Below are positions 7,899 through 17,211 of a DNA stretch of 35,535 nucleotides, in pieces. The DNA lies in contig JABUEW010000034.1 in assembly GCA_013314855.1 (NCBI GenBank), positions 1-35,535 on the forward strand. Reading direction: 5' to 3'. Under the pieces are notes generated by a model. It searched no databases. It worked only from the letters and a program-made list of their open reading frames with translations, and was not told the origin of the DNA. Numbering within the stretch: position 1 is the stretch's first letter; every line of letters begins with the position of its first letter. Made by a program: the position numbers and the translations under genes. The stretch comes from Bacillota bacterium (GTDB lineage: Bacteria; Bacillota; Clostridia; Acetivibrionales; DUMC01).

Positions 7899-9464
7899 TT
7901 AGGATTTGAAAAGCCTCCTTTTCCTCTCCACCATTTCATCCACCCTGTTGATATATTCTTCAGGGCTTTTTACATTAAAAGCCCTTTCTATTCTATTTTC
8001 ACAAGGGTAGACCACTTTCGATACGGCCCCTGCCCCGAATGCAAAAATAGTTTGTTTTTCTTCCATTATCTGTACATTGTATATGCTTTCAAATCCCGGT
8101 TTGCAATATCCCACATTTTCAAGATTCCCCGCTATATTTTTCTGGCGGTACATGTAATACGGACGCATGCCCATGGACAATGCACACTCATATGCTTTGT
8201 CAGTCATGATACTTGCCTCTTCATATGAAATTTGTGAAAACCTCTCCTGCTCTTCCCTTAACCTTGAAGCCCTTTTAATTGCAAGTGCATGCACTGTTAA
8301 GCTTTCAGGTTCCATTACCTCCACTTCTCGTAAAGTGTTTTCGAACATCTTAAGATTCTCTCCGGGAAGTCCCACAATAACGTCCATATTAATATTATTA
8401 AACCCCATATCCCTGGCAAGATAAAAAGCCCTCCTTACATCATCCGGCGAATGGTTCCGACCAATAACCTTCAGGGTATTCTCATTCATGGTCTGGGGAT
8501 TTATGCTTATCCTGTCCACCATGCTATTCTTGATAACAAAAAGTTTCTCTTCCTCAATGCTGTCCGGTCTTCCTGCTTCAAGGGTAAACTCTTCGAGGCT
8601 TCCGGTATTAAATGTTCTCTCAATGAATTGCAAAAAATCCTCTAAATACTTCACACTTATTGATGTAGGTGTTCCGCCGCCTATATAGATACTCTGTACT
8701 TCATATCCTTTTTCCCTTATTATCTCATTACCCAGAGAAATTTCTTTTTTCAATACCTCGATATATTTACCTATAAGCTGTTCATATCTGGTTATGCAAT
8801 AGGACGTAAATGAGCAATAAAGGCACCTGCTCTTGCAAAAAGGAATTCCAATATAGATGCTTATCATATTATCTTTAGATCTATCAAGTATCCTTTTTTC
8901 TGCACAAGCAACTTCCAAAGCAAGCCTCGCTTTTTTACGGGACACCATATAATACTGCTCAAGGCGGCGCAAAATTTCACTTTCTTCCATTCCTTCCTCA
9001 ATCATTTCATATACAATTTTTGCAGGACGTATCCCCGTCAATATACCCCAGGGTATTTTTTTCCCTGTATATTCAACTAATGCGCTATAAAGAAGGCGGG
9101 ACAATTCTTTTTTTACTTCTCGGTTTTCATCCCTTCCATTCCATACAACTCCATTGCGTACAGCTCCATTGCATCCAACTTGATTTTTCGGATTTTTTAG
9201 GCCCTCGCCCAAATATCTTGAGCCCAAATATCTTGAATAAAAAGCTTCGTAACTCCCTGCTTTTAACTCCACTTTGAGATAAGGAGGAATTCCTGCATTG
9301 TCTGTTATGCTTGCCGACACCAGTATAAACATGTCTTTATTTTCAATTTCTTCTTTATTCTCTGAATTTTGTAATAAAACTACCTCTTCTTTGACAAAAA
9401 ACATTTTAATTATATGGTATATGTCATACCAGAAAGATTCATTGTCAAGTTGTACAAATATCAT
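7899..9464 (-). CDS. hemZ: HemZ-type radical SAM coproporphyrinogen dehydrogenase-like protein
   Basis: This 521-aa protein is of the HemZ subfamily of oxygen-independent coproporphyrinogen oxidases. Residues 1-200 are the HemZ-specific N-terminal region, with 'GKKIPWGILTGIRPAKIVYE'. The radical SAM cluster motif C210-x3-C214-x2-C217 follows ('GIPFCKSRCLYCSFTSY'), then 'YIGGGTPTS' (SAM binding) and 'VIVGLPGE'. HemZ is the common clostridial name, but true coproporphyrinogen activity is uncertain for many members and no other heme gene is nearby. Residues 79-111 contain in-frame 5-residue duplications ('SRYLG' twice, x-N-G-x-x three times) in a region likely to be a surface loop. It is the last gene of the recJ operon, 16 bp after the MBL hydrolase gene. 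The AAAGG upstream is rather far from the ATG, so the exact start is uncertain. Confidence 0.85.
   Translation of the reverse strand: MIFVQLDNESFWYDIYHIIKMFFVKEEVVLLQNSENKEEIENKDMFILVSASITDNAGIPPYLKVELKAGSYEAFYSRYLGSRYLGEGLKNPKNQVGCNGAVRNGVVWNGRDENREVKKELSRLLYSALVEYTGKKIPWGILTGIRPAKIVYEMIEEGMEESEILRRLEQYYMVSRKKARLALEVACAEKRILDRSKDNMISIYIGIPFCKSRCLYCSFTSYCITRYEQLIGKYIEVLKKEISLGNEIIREKGYEVQSIYIGGGTPTSISVKYLEDFLQFIERTFNTGSLEEFTLEAGRPDSIEEEKLFVIKNSMVDRISINPQTMNENTLKVIGRNHSPDDVRRAFYLARDMGFNNINMDVIVGLPGENLKMFENTLREVEVMEPESLTVHALAIKRASRLREEQERFSQISYEEASIMTDKAYECALSMGMRPYYMYRQKNIAGNLENVGYCKPGFESIYNVQIMEEKQTIFAFGAGAVSKVVYPCENRIERAFNVKSPEEYINRVDEMVERKRRLFKS
9133..9236. repeat. In-frame 15-bp tandem duplications inside hemZ
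   Basis: A perfect 15-bp direct repeat, GCCCAAATATCTTGA, occurs twice head to tail (9207-9236). Nearby, three imperfect 15-bp copies with the core CTCCATTGC lie at 9133-9177. Both preserve the frame and encode 5-residue repeats. They look like recent slippage duplications. Confidence 0.85.
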
Positions 9465-9480
9465 TTATAATTCACGCCTT

Positions 9481-10092
9481 TTAGATAAAGGGGTTATTCT
9501 TTTTCTCATAGCCTATAGTTGTTGTCGTGCCATGTCCTGGGTACACTACTGTTCTATCATCTAAAATCATCAGTTTATTTTTTATTGAGTCTATTAAATG
9601 ATCATAATCTCCGTTTCCCAAATCAGTCCGGCCTATTGACATTCTAAATAAAGTATCCCCTGTAAAAAGATTCCCATTAGTTTTTATGCATATACCTCCC
9701 GGAGTGTGTCCAGGCGTATGGATAATCTCCAATTCCAATCCACCTACATCAACAACATCCTTATCTTTCAGTAAAATATCCGCAGGACTAAAAGTTTTAT
9801 TGATCCCAAAAAGCTTAGAACCGTTATACCAGGGATTAGCCAGGGATTGTGCATCATCCTTGTGTATAAGTACCTTAGCCTTAAGTCTTTGACGCAACTC
9901 TTCCATTGAAATTATATGGTCTACATGGGCATGAGTAAGGATAATATATTCAATGTCGAGTCCTGTCTGTCTTACCATTTCCATTATGTCTTCACTATTT
10001 GCTCCAGGATCGATAATAACACCTTTTTTATTTTCACCTATTATATAACAATTCGATGCCAACATGCCTGTAGGCAATCTCCTTAAAACCAT
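9481..10092 (-). CDS. MBL-fold metallohydrolase (glyoxalase II-like)
   Basis: This 203-aa metallo-beta-lactamase-fold hydrolase has the zinc ligand motif 'THAHVDHI' (H-x-H-x-D-H), a further His in 'HTPGHTPGG', the bridging Asp in 'GDTLF' and the last His in 'YPGHGTTTTIG'. This is the pattern of the short YqgX/GloB-like Firmicutes branch, which lacks the C-terminal glutathione-binding domain of true glyoxalase II. The substrate is therefore unknown, probably a thioester or similar small molecule. It begins 3 bp after the dtd stop and precedes hemZ, a gene order I recall as common after relA-dtd in Clostridia. Confidence 0.85.
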   Translation of the reverse strand: MVLRRLPTGMLASNCYIIGENKKGVIIDPGANSEDIMEMVRQTGLDIEYIILTHAHVDHIISMEELRQRLKAKVLIHKDDAQSLANPWYNGSKLFGINKTFSPADILLKDKDVVDVGGLELEIIHTPGHTPGGICIKTNGNLFTGDTLFRMSIGRTDLGNGDYDHLIDSIKNKLMILDDRTVVYPGHGTTTTIGYEKKNNPFI

Positions 10093-10095
10093 ATC

Positions 10096-10545
10096 TCAAA
10101 ACTCCTTTTTACTATCCAGTAATAAAGTTACAGGTCCATCATTAAAAATTTCCACCATCATTTCAGCTTGGAACCTGCCCGTTTCTACCTTAATATTAAA
10201 ACTTCTACAGTATTTTATAAAGGTTTCATATAAACTATTAGCCATTGTAGGGGCTGCAGCCCTGTCATAACTTGGCCTGCGCCCTTTTCTACAATCTCCG
10301 TATAATGTAAATTGAGAAACCACAAGCAATTCACCATATATATCTAATAAAGACAGATTCATTTTACCATCTTCATCATCAAATACACGAAGATTTACAA
10401 CTTTACTCGCCAGGTACTCTGCATCCTTTTCAGTATCTTCATTGCTAACACCAAGTAAAATCAATAAACCTTTTCCAATTTGCCCAACAATATCTTCTCC
10501 AATTAATACTCGCGCATTAGAAACCCTTTGTACAACTACTCTCAT
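10096..10545 (-). CDS. dtd: D-aminoacyl-tRNA deacylase
   Basis: This 149-aa protein hydrolyses D-amino acids (and glycine from tRNA-Ala) off mischarged tRNAs. It begins '[13 protein letters not shown]' and carries the two family signatures that form the active site across the dimer: '[17 protein letters not shown]' and '[12 protein letters not shown]' (the N-x-GPVT motif). Length is standard for DTD. It lies between relA and the MBL hydrolase, 63 bp and 3 bp away. Confidence 0.95.
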   Translation of the reverse strand: MRVVVQRVSNARVLIGEDIVGQIGKGLLILLGVSNEDTEKDAEYLASKVVNLRVFDDEDGKMNLSLLDIYGELLVVSQFTLYGDCRKGRRPSYDRAAAPTMANSLYETFIKYCRSFNIKVETGRFQAEMMVEIFNDGPVTLLLDSKKEF

Positions 10546-10608
10546 TATATAAATTCCCCTTTGAATTCCTGTTTAATTCCTATTTAATTTAACTCCCTTT
10601 AATCAACT

Positions 10609-12786
10609 TCAGTTTTTATTTCTTGTAACTTCAAATACTGCATCAACCTTTTTAAGCTTCCTTATTATTTTATTAAGCTGTTCTGCGTCAGTTATTTCCA
10701 AAGTGAGGACCATTATTACCGTCTGGTCTCTTGTAGTCCTGGCATTAATCCCTTTTAAAGGTATTTTTGCATCATTTATCTCGTTCGTGATATCCATGAG
10801 AAGGGCATTTCTGTCTTTAGCCATAAGGGTAATATCAGCCTTGTAAGCTGCATTTCTATTGTTATACCAACTAACCTCAATTAACCTCTCCTCTTCACCG
10901 GGGTTATTCTTTATATTAATGCAGTCGCTTCTGTGGACTGATACCCCTCTTCCCCTGGTAATATAACCGATAATGCTGTCTCCCGGCACCGGGTTACAGC
11001 ACCTTGAAAGCCTAATAAGGCAGTTATCTATCCCTTTTACTATAACACCGTTTGTAGGTACATTCTTTTTCCTTCTTTCTGTTCTTGATATAACACCATC
11101 AATACTTTGCTGTGCCAACTCTTCAGATTTAACAGCCTTTCTATATTCTTCCTTCAACCTGGAAATAACTCTGTTTGGTGTTATGGCGCCATACCCTATT
11201 GCTGCATAAAGGTCATCCAAACTTATAAATGTATACTTTTTCAATATGGGCTCAACCCACTCGGATTTAAAAAGCTGGCTATGAGTGAAACCGTGTTTTT
11301 TGAGTTCTTTTTCAATAAGCTCCTTACCCCTTACTATATTCTCTTCTCTTTTTTCCTTCTTGAACCATTGTTTTATTTTATTTTTAGCCTGTGAACTTTT
11401 AACTATCTTTAGCCAGTCGCGGCTTGGCCCGCTTGCATTTTGGGAAGTTAGTATTTCAACAATTTCTCCAGTGTTAAGTTTATACTCAAGGGGTACTATG
11501 CGTCCGTTTACCTTTGCCCCCACCATCTTATTACCTATAGCGCTATGGATTGCATAAGCAAAATCAATAGGTGTAGCCCCTTTAGGAAGACTGATAACAT
11601 CACCCTTTGGAGTAAACACAAACACCTCGTCCGTAAATAAATCTATTTTCAAAGTCTCCATAAACTCTCTTGCATCGGGCATTTCCTTTTGCCATTCCAG
11701 CAATTGCCTCAGCCAGGTAAGTTTTTCATCCAAATTGCTTTTACCTGAATAACCCTCCTTATACTTCCAATGAGCTGCTATACCAACTTCTGCAACCCTG
11801 TGCATCTCCCATGTCCTTATTTGCACCTCAAAAGGCTGCCCTTCATGGCCTATTACAGTAGTGTGAAGAGACTGGTACATATTAGGTTTAGGCATTGCTA
11901 TATAGTCTTTAAATCTCCCGGGAATAGGTTTATATAGCTCGTGTACCATTCCAAGGACTGCGTAACAGTCTTTAACGGAATTAACAATAAGCCTTACGGC
12001 AAAAAGGTCGTAAATCTGTTCCAAGGTCCTATTTTGTTCCTTCATTTTCTTATATATACTGTAGAAGTGTTTTGCTCTCCCGTCAATAGTAGCCTCAATA
12101 CCAAGTTCTTGAGTTTTTTCCTTTAATGTTCCAATGATTTGATTTATAAAAGCTTCTCTTTCTTTTCTCTTTTTCGCTATTTTTTCTACAAGTTCATAAT
12201 ATCCTTTAGGGTCAATATACCTTAAACAAATGTCTTCCAACTCCCATTTTATCTTTGATATGCCAAGCCTGTGTGCAATAGGAGCATAAATTTCAAGAGT
12301 TTCTTTTGCCTTCTCTATCTGCTTTTCCGGACTCATATATTTCAGGGTACGCATATTATGCAGCCTGTCTGCAAGTTTTATCATTATAACCCTTATGTCT
12401 TTAGCCATTGCCATGAACATTTTCCGCAAATTCTCAACCTGTTCTTCTTCTTTTGTTGTATAAGGAATTCTACCTAATTTTGTAACCCCATCTACAAGAA
12501 TTGCTACTTCCTCTCCAAAATCCTGTTTTAACTGTTCTAACGTACACGTGGTATCCTCTATTGTATCGTGAAGAAGTCCTGCAATTATAGTAGTGCAATC
12601 CAATTCCAATTCAGCCAGAATATAGGCAACCTCAACAGGATGAACAATAAAAGGCTCCCCTGAGACCCTCTGCTGTCCCCTATGTGCATTTCTTGAGATC
12701 ACATAAGCCTTTTTTAACATATCCATGTCACAGTCCAGATTATACCTTTCTATCCTGGACACTAAACTACTAAAATTTACGGACAT
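10609..12786 (-). CDS. relA: Bifunctional (p)ppGpp synthetase/hydrolase, long RSH type
   Basis: This 725-aa Rel protein controls the stringent response. Domains in order: HD hydrolase (residues about 20-200, with H73-D74 in 'GLLHDTIEDTT' and 'MIKLADRLHNMRTL'); synthetase (about 240-350, with 'GRFKDYIAMPKPNMYQSLHT' and 'VQIRTWEMHRVAEVGIAAHW'); TGS (about 390-450, 'VFVFTPKGDVISLPKGATPI'); a zinc-finger/CC region ('LSRCCNPVPGDSIIGYITRG'); and a C-terminal ACT domain. The basic R-F-K-D synthetase motif is the one found in bifunctional Rel/SpoT enzymes; synthetase-only RelA has E-x-D-D. The intact HD residues agree. It is in the recJ-apt-relA-dtd operon, 37 bp after apt. Confidence 0.95.
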   Translation of the reverse strand: MSVNFSSLVSRIERYNLDCDMDMLKKAYVISRNAHRGQQRVSGEPFIVHPVEVAYILAELELDCTTIIAGLLHDTIEDTTCTLEQLKQDFGEEVAILVDGVTKLGRIPYTTKEEEQVENLRKMFMAMAKDIRVIMIKLADRLHNMRTLKYMSPEKQIEKAKETLEIYAPIAHRLGISKIKWELEDICLRYIDPKGYYELVEKIAKKRKEREAFINQIIGTLKEKTQELGIEATIDGRAKHFYSIYKKMKEQNRTLEQIYDLFAVRLIVNSVKDCYAVLGMVHELYKPIPGRFKDYIAMPKPNMYQSLHTTVIGHEGQPFEVQIRTWEMHRVAEVGIAAHWKYKEGYSGKSNLDEKLTWLRQLLEWQKEMPDAREFMETLKIDLFTDEVFVFTPKGDVISLPKGATPIDFAYAIHSAIGNKMVGAKVNGRIVPLEYKLNTGEIVEILTSQNASGPSRDWLKIVKSSQAKNKIKQWFKKEKREENIVRGKELIEKELKKHGFTHSQLFKSEWVEPILKKYTFISLDDLYAAIGYGAITPNRVISRLKEEYRKAVKSEELAQQSIDGVISRTERRKKNVPTNGVIVKGIDNCLIRLSRCCNPVPGDSIIGYITRGRGVSVHRSDCINIKNNPGEEERLIEVSWYNNRNAAYKADITLMAKDRNALLMDITNEINDAKIPLKGINARTTRDQTVIMVLTLEITDAEQLNKIIRKLKKVDAVFEVTRNKN

Positions 12787-12823
12787 TAAAACTCCTTCAC
12801 TCTCCTTATGCCCATCTTAATTA

Positions 12824-13345
12824 TCAGCTATTTATCTTAACAAGGGATTCCACTCTGTAATCCTTTAGTCTTTCTCTACCTTTCAAATAAGTCAATTCCA
12901 CAAAGTATACCAAGCCAATTACTTCTCCACCCAACTTTTTTACAAGTTCTATATTAGAATAGGACGTCCCTCCTGTTGCCAGAAGGTCATCAACAACAAC
13001 CACCTTTTGGCCCGGTTTAATTGCATCTGCGTGTATCTCAAGGATATCGATGCCATACTCTAACTCATATTCCACACTTACAGTTTTGTACGGGAGCTTG
13101 CCTTTTTTTCTGATAAGGACAAATCCCTTACCCAGCATATAGGCTAAAGGTGCCCCAAAAATAAATCCCCTGGACTCAGGACCTACTATTAAATCAAAAT
13201 CTCCCATTCCCAGGATTTTTTCTTTCATTTGCTCGAGGCATTGCTTAAGAGCACAGGCATCCTGTAAAACAGGAGTAATGTCGATAAAATCGATCCCCGG
13301 CTTTGGGAAATCCATAACATGTCTAAGTTTTGACTCCAAATCCAT
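12824..13345 (-). CDS. apt: Adenine phosphoribosyltransferase
   Basis: This 173-aa type I PRTase salvages adenine to AMP using PRPP. The PRPP-binding signature is 'VVVVDDLLATGGTSYSNIEL'. The N-terminal 'FPKPGIDFIDITPVL' and 'GPESRGFIFGAPLAYMLGKG' are typical of APT as opposed to xanthine or hypoxanthine enzymes. Length is standard. It lies between recJ and relA, a common Firmicutes order that links purine salvage with (p)ppGpp control. Confidence 0.95.
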   Translation of the reverse strand: MDLESKLRHVMDFPKPGIDFIDITPVLQDACALKQCLEQMKEKILGMGDFDLIVGPESRGFIFGAPLAYMLGKGFVLIRKKGKLPYKTVSVEYELEYGIDILEIHADAIKPGQKVVVVDDLLATGGTSYSNIELVKKLGGEVIGLVYFVELTYLKGRERLKDYRVESLVKINS

Positions 13346-13385
13346 AAAATTTGCCTCCCTGTATTTTTATTTTGTTTTTATAGCT

Positions 13386-15926
13386 TCAATTTAAATGCAT
13401 TTTAAGTTTTTGTAAGTTTCTAAAAATAAATGAGTCCTCCAAGCTTACTTGTTTTACTCTCTCTATATCATATTTTACCAGCGCACCGTATAACCCTGAC
13501 GGGAGCATCTCCAAAAGTCCCAGCTCACACAATATTTCCAGTCCTTTTTTAGCCTTAACATAATTCATAGGTACATTATATACCTCCGAGATTTCTGAAG
13601 CAAATATAAATAAATCATCAATTATCAGGTTGTTTCGACAATTTGCCCTGATATAGCGATATAGTACAGCCAAATCATCCCTTTCAGGTATAATTTCGTC
13701 AATCTCTAAATTACACTCACCTTCCCTTTTATAAAAAATAATTTCCTTACTCGCATGTACTGTCTTATTGAGCACCCCCGATAAGCAACTGGGATTCAAC
13801 CACCTTCCGGCAACTATAGCTACGTCAAACTTCATATAATCAATATTCTCGGGAATGGGATTAATTACCATAGTTAATTCTGCCTTGTTGTCATCAAAAT
13901 TAGTATAGCAAATATCATGAGATTTTTTAATATCTCTTGGGAATTTTTCTAATATTTTTTCCAATTCTGCCGTCATAACTATAGAATTTACAAATACTAC
14001 TGTTTTTTTCTTTTGCTCCAATAACTCACCCAGGATTTTAATTAAGTCTTTTTCTTCTACTATTTCTATTACATCCTTTAACACCTTTTTTGTGCTTTTC
14101 ATAATATCTTCTATAATATCTTCTATTGTATTTACACCACTATGCTTTGATTCAAGATACTGCAGATATTTACATTCGACTCCAATGCACTTGTCGAGAC
14201 TATAGTAATAATCTCTAATATTCTGTTTTTTTCTTATATCTCTTAAGTTTAATTGTACCTTAGCCGTTGAGTTCCAACAATTTAACTCAGGTTTAGCTGC
14301 AACATCCAGCGTATCATTCACCCGGAGAAATTCAGCTACATGGCCCATATTGAATCCAATAGCATCTAACTGTAACCCATGGCTATTTAGTTTTAATTTT
14401 AAATGTTTTGAATCTGCACCCACATTCCTGACTTCGTTTATTTTAAGGTCCCTATAGCCAAAAACAGGCGCAGGATTCCCTGGACCGAAAGGAGATAAGA
14501 GTTCCAGCTGTTCTACACTTTCCACGTTTATATCTTCATTATTTATATATGCATCAATCTTTATTTTTGGTATCAGCAACTCCTCAGTCAGAACCCTGTC
14601 TGCGTATTTATTAATTGCCTGCCTAAAATCATTAATTCGCCTAGCATCAAGTTTTAATCCTGCCGCCAGTTCATGACCTCCATATTTTTCCAAGAAGCTC
14701 TCACAGCTGTTTAATGCAGCAAAAAGGTTGAAGCCTTCCACGCTTCTTCCTGACCCTGTTCCCTTATTTTCATCTATGGATATTAATATACAAGGCCGGT
14801 AGTACTTTTCTGTTATCCTGGACGCAACTATCCCTATTACTCCGTGATGCCACCCTTCCCTTGCAACAACAATAACTTTTTCTTTATTAAGGTTAATTTT
14901 TGTCTCAACTATTTCTACAGCCTGTTGATATATAGTCTGCTCTATCTCCTGCCTTAAACTGTTTGCTTCTTCCAACTTTTGGGCAATGCTTGAAGCTTCA
15001 TTTTGATCTTGAGTTATAAACATTTTAACAGCCTTTATAGCATCCCCTGTCCTGCCTGCAGCATTTATCCTTGGTCCTATTATAAATCCTATTTCATAGG
15101 GACCTATTAATTTTCCTTCAAGCCCGGATTTATTCAACAATGCACGCAAGCCAATATTTAATGTGCGAGGAATCATCTCCATTCCGTATTTTACTATTAT
15201 TCTGTTTTCATCTTTTAGAGATACGATATCAGCTACAGTACCAATTGCAACCATATCGAGGTATTTTAAATGCAAATCACCTAATCCCATTTTCATACAT
15301 ATGGCATTAATAAGTTTAAATACAACACCTACCCCTGCAAGTTCTTTAAAGGGGTATTTACAGTCAGGCCTGCAGGGATTCACTACAGCATAAGCGTCCG
15401 GCAATGTTTCTGCGCACTCATGATGGTCCGTTATTATCATATCTAACTTGTTTTCCCTTGTATAGGCTGCTTCATCAACGGCAGTAATGCCGCAATCAAT
15501 AGTTACTATCAGATTAGAACCTTGCTTTATTAATGCTTCCAGGGCATCCCTGGAAACCCCATACCCTTCTTCAAGCCTGTCAGGTATATAAAAGGTCACG
15601 TCACCTCCAAGTTCAGACAAAAAACTATATAAAATTGAAGTACCTGTAACCCCATCAACATCATAATCACCGTATAGGGTTATTTTTTCTTTATTGTCTA
15701 TGGCTCTAATTATCCTGTCAACAGCCTTTTCCATATCCACCAGTAAAAAAGGATTATGTAAATCCTTAATGTCCGGGTTAAGAAACCTTTTAATATTATC
15801 CGTATCTTTTATATTCCGGCTGATTAACACTTTGGCCACAAGCCTGGAAACCCCGGTTTCATTTATCAACCTTTCAATGTCTCTTTCATCAATTTCATTA
15901 TACACCCAATTTTTCTCATTTAACAT
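13386..15926 (-). CDS. recJ: Single-stranded-DNA 5'-3' exonuclease RecJ, long form
   Basis: This 846-aa RecJ acts in recombination and repair. The DHH phosphoesterase part shows 'TLYGDYDVDGVTGTSILY' (Asp ligands at 87, 89 and 91) and 'IITDHHECAE' (D167-H168-H169). The DHHA1 part follows with 'REGWHHGVIGIVASRITEKY' and 'GTGSGRSVEGFNLFAAL' around residues 350-400, and then an OB-fold region. About 270 further C-terminal residues go beyond the roughly 577-aa E. coli enzyme, as in other Firmicutes RecJ proteins (B. subtilis about 786 aa). This segment has no motif I can name. It is the first gene of the operon, with a clear promoter upstream. Confidence 0.94.
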   Translation of the reverse strand: MLNEKNWVYNEIDERDIERLINETGVSRLVAKVLISRNIKDTDNIKRFLNPDIKDLHNPFLLVDMEKAVDRIIRAIDNKEKITLYGDYDVDGVTGTSILYSFLSELGGDVTFYIPDRLEEGYGVSRDALEALIKQGSNLIVTIDCGITAVDEAAYTRENKLDMIITDHHECAETLPDAYAVVNPCRPDCKYPFKELAGVGVVFKLINAICMKMGLGDLHLKYLDMVAIGTVADIVSLKDENRIIVKYGMEMIPRTLNIGLRALLNKSGLEGKLIGPYEIGFIIGPRINAAGRTGDAIKAVKMFITQDQNEASSIAQKLEEANSLRQEIEQTIYQQAVEIVETKINLNKEKVIVVAREGWHHGVIGIVASRITEKYYRPCILISIDENKGTGSGRSVEGFNLFAALNSCESFLEKYGGHELAAGLKLDARRINDFRQAINKYADRVLTEELLIPKIKIDAYINNEDINVESVEQLELLSPFGPGNPAPVFGYRDLKINEVRNVGADSKHLKLKLNSHGLQLDAIGFNMGHVAEFLRVNDTLDVAAKPELNCWNSTAKVQLNLRDIRKKQNIRDYYYSLDKCIGVECKYLQYLESKHSGVNTIEDIIEDIMKSTKKVLKDVIEIVEEKDLIKILGELLEQKKKTVVFVNSIVMTAELEKILEKFPRDIKKSHDICYTNFDDNKAELTMVINPIPENIDYMKFDVAIVAGRWLNPSCLSGVLNKTVHASKEIIFYKREGECNLEIDEIIPERDDLAVLYRYIRANCRNNLIIDDLFIFASEISEVYNVPMNYVKAKKGLEILCELGLLEMLPSGLYGALVKYDIERVKQVSLEDSFIFRNLQKLKMHLN

Positions 15927-15974
15927 AAAACTACATCACCTGCAAATATTTTGCGATAATAATTGAACGATTTA

Positions 15975-16003
15975 ATTATAAGTGATTTATTTAATTTATT
16001 CAA
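15975..16003 (-). promoter_or_regulatory. Promoter of the recJ-apt-relA-dtd-MBL-hemZ operon
   Basis: Minus strand TTGAAT (15998-16003), a 17-bp spacer and a perfect TATAAT (15975-15980). It leaves a leader of about 40 nt before the recJ ATG. Confidence 0.75.
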
Positions 16004-16219
16004 ATAAATAAAACCATAAGAAAAGGATTTTTTATGTGTGCATTTTTTACTTCAATTCATAATATGAGAGTACAGCAGTATGTGCAAATTGAAATAAGCA
16101 TAAAGTGAGCTTACTACGGCAACAGTCAAGATGATGAAGAAATCCAGCTTGGAACACCACGCTGGATTAACAGAAATATTGACAAAAAGATATTGGCATC
16201 AACGTAAGCTATAAACTCT
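16004..16219. other. Spacer between recJ promoter and isomerase gene; no gene seen
   Basis: Only very short frames occur. One plus-strand stretch (about 16100-16205) reads 'YYGNSQDDEEIQLGTPRWIN' in one frame without a start, which could be the tail of a decayed gene, but I do not recognise it. No convincing terminator for the isomerase gene was found. Confidence 0.3.
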
Positions 16220-16978
16220 TTATTTCCCAACAATCCTCTTTAGTGCTTCAGCATCTTTTAAAAACTGTTCCGGTGCATCATCTTTGACAAACTCAATCAT
16301 ACAATACCGGGTGCCTTCTACACTTTTAATTATTTCCATATACTTCGACCATTTTTCAATTCCATCTTCCAGGGGCATCCTGCTCCTTGATATCCAATAG
16401 AATATATGTATATTACTCAGCCAGGGAATTATTTTTCTCAGTCCGTCCAAGCACTCTTCCAGGCCGGTATCCACAGGTGGTTGCCAATAAGAGCGAATGT
16501 TATTGTGGGCAACCTCTTTTAAAAGTTTGTAAGCCGATTCACCGGTATCAGTGAGAGTGTTGCCATGGTATTCATAGGCTACGGTGATGCCTTCTTTTAA
16601 GGCCATATCCGCAATTCTCCGCGATTCATCTACAACCGTGTTCCACCAGGATTGGTCGGAATTACCTGACCCTCGGTTTCCAGCCCATACCCTAATGGTT
16701 GGAGACTTTAACTCCAGTGCCGTTTCCAAGACTCTCTCAAAAGGAAGATTTTGTTCCTTTTCACACCCTACTCTGTAATAAGAACCATAAGAGGCAACTT
16801 CTAATCCGGCATCCTCCGTCATTTTTGCAACTTCCCTTGCCCGGTTAATGTTCCCATGGGGCACATGGATGTCTCCGCCCCATTCAATCCCATGCAATCC
16901 TGCATCAGAGACAAGTTTTATAATATTCTGCGGGGAAAGCCCCCTGAATGTTATTGATACTAATCCTGTTTTTAAAAT
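16220..16978 (-). CDS. Sugar phosphate isomerase/epimerase (AP endonuclease 2 fold), non-ATG start
   Basis: This TIM-barrel protein of the xylose isomerase-like/AP-endonuclease family 2 fold has about 252 residues. The N-terminal strand reads 'LKTGLVSITFRGLSPQNII' and 'GLHGIEWGGDIHVPHG'. Later come 'VAYEYHGNTLTDTGESAYKL' and 'YWQPPVDTGLEECLDGL', with Glu, His and Asp residues typical of metal-dependent isomerases. The substrate is unknown. No ATG, GTG or TTG exists in the conserved N-terminus. A strong GGAGGG (16986-16991) lies 7 nt before ATT (16978-16976) and 4 nt before ATA (16981-16979), so the start is probably ATT, or an ATG mutated to ATA. The first conventional-type start, TTG at 16897, would remove the first barrel strand. 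The gene follows the tRNA terminator with no clear promoter of its own. Confidence 0.75.
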   Translation of the reverse strand: MLKTGLVSITFRGLSPQNIIKLVSDAGLHGIEWGGDIHVPHGNINRAREVAKMTEDAGLEVASYGSYYRVGCEKEQNLPFERVLETALELKSPTIRVWAGNRGSGNSDQSWWNTVVDESRRIADMALKEGITVAYEYHGNTLTDTGESAYKLLKEVAHNNIRSYWQPPVDTGLEECLDGLRKIIPWLSNIHIFYWISRSRMPLEDGIEKWSKYMEIIKSVEGTRYCMIEFVKDDAPEQFLKDAEALKRIVGK

Positions 16979-16995
16979 TATTTATCCCTCCAATC

Positions 16996-17038
16996 TTAAA
17001 AAGGCAATTGTTTACTGTCATTAAGTAAACAACTGCCT
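16996..17038 (-). terminator. Intrinsic terminator of the tRNA cluster
   Basis: On the minus strand AGGCAGTTGTTTACT pairs with AGTAAACAATTGCCT (17002-17038; one G-T pair), with a 7-nt loop, followed by TTTTT. It sits just after tRNA-Lys and ends about 5 bp before the isomerase ribosome binding site. Confidence 0.85.
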
Positions 17039-17047
17039 GTCTCACTC

Positions 17048-17123
17048 TGGTGACCCATCGGCGATTCGAACGCCGGACACCTTGATTAAAAGTCAAGTGC
17101 TCTGCCTACTGAGCTAATGGGTC
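17048..17123 (-). tRNA. tRNA-Lys (TTT)
   Basis: 76 nt including encoded CCA. Acceptor GACCCAT pairs with ATGGGTC, D-arm AGCTC...GAGC, anticodon loop CTTTTAA (anticodon TTT, stem TTGA/TCAA), T-loop TTCGAAT. Last of three clustered tRNAs, followed by a strong terminator. Confidence 0.96.
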
Positions 17124-17130
17124 AAATAAC

Positions 17131-17205
17131 TGGCTGGGATGGCAGGATTCGAACCTACGGGTGCCAGAGTCAAAGTCTGGTGCCTTACCACTTGGCTACA
17201 TCCCA
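17131..17205 (-). tRNA. tRNA-Gln (TTG)
   Basis: 75 nt including encoded CCA. Acceptor TGGGATG pairs with CATCCCA, anticodon loop CTTTGAC (anticodon TTG) and T-loop TTCGAAT. The middle gene of the His-Gln-Lys cluster, 7 bp from tRNA-Lys. Confidence 0.96.
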
Positions 17206-17211
17206 ACGGTT

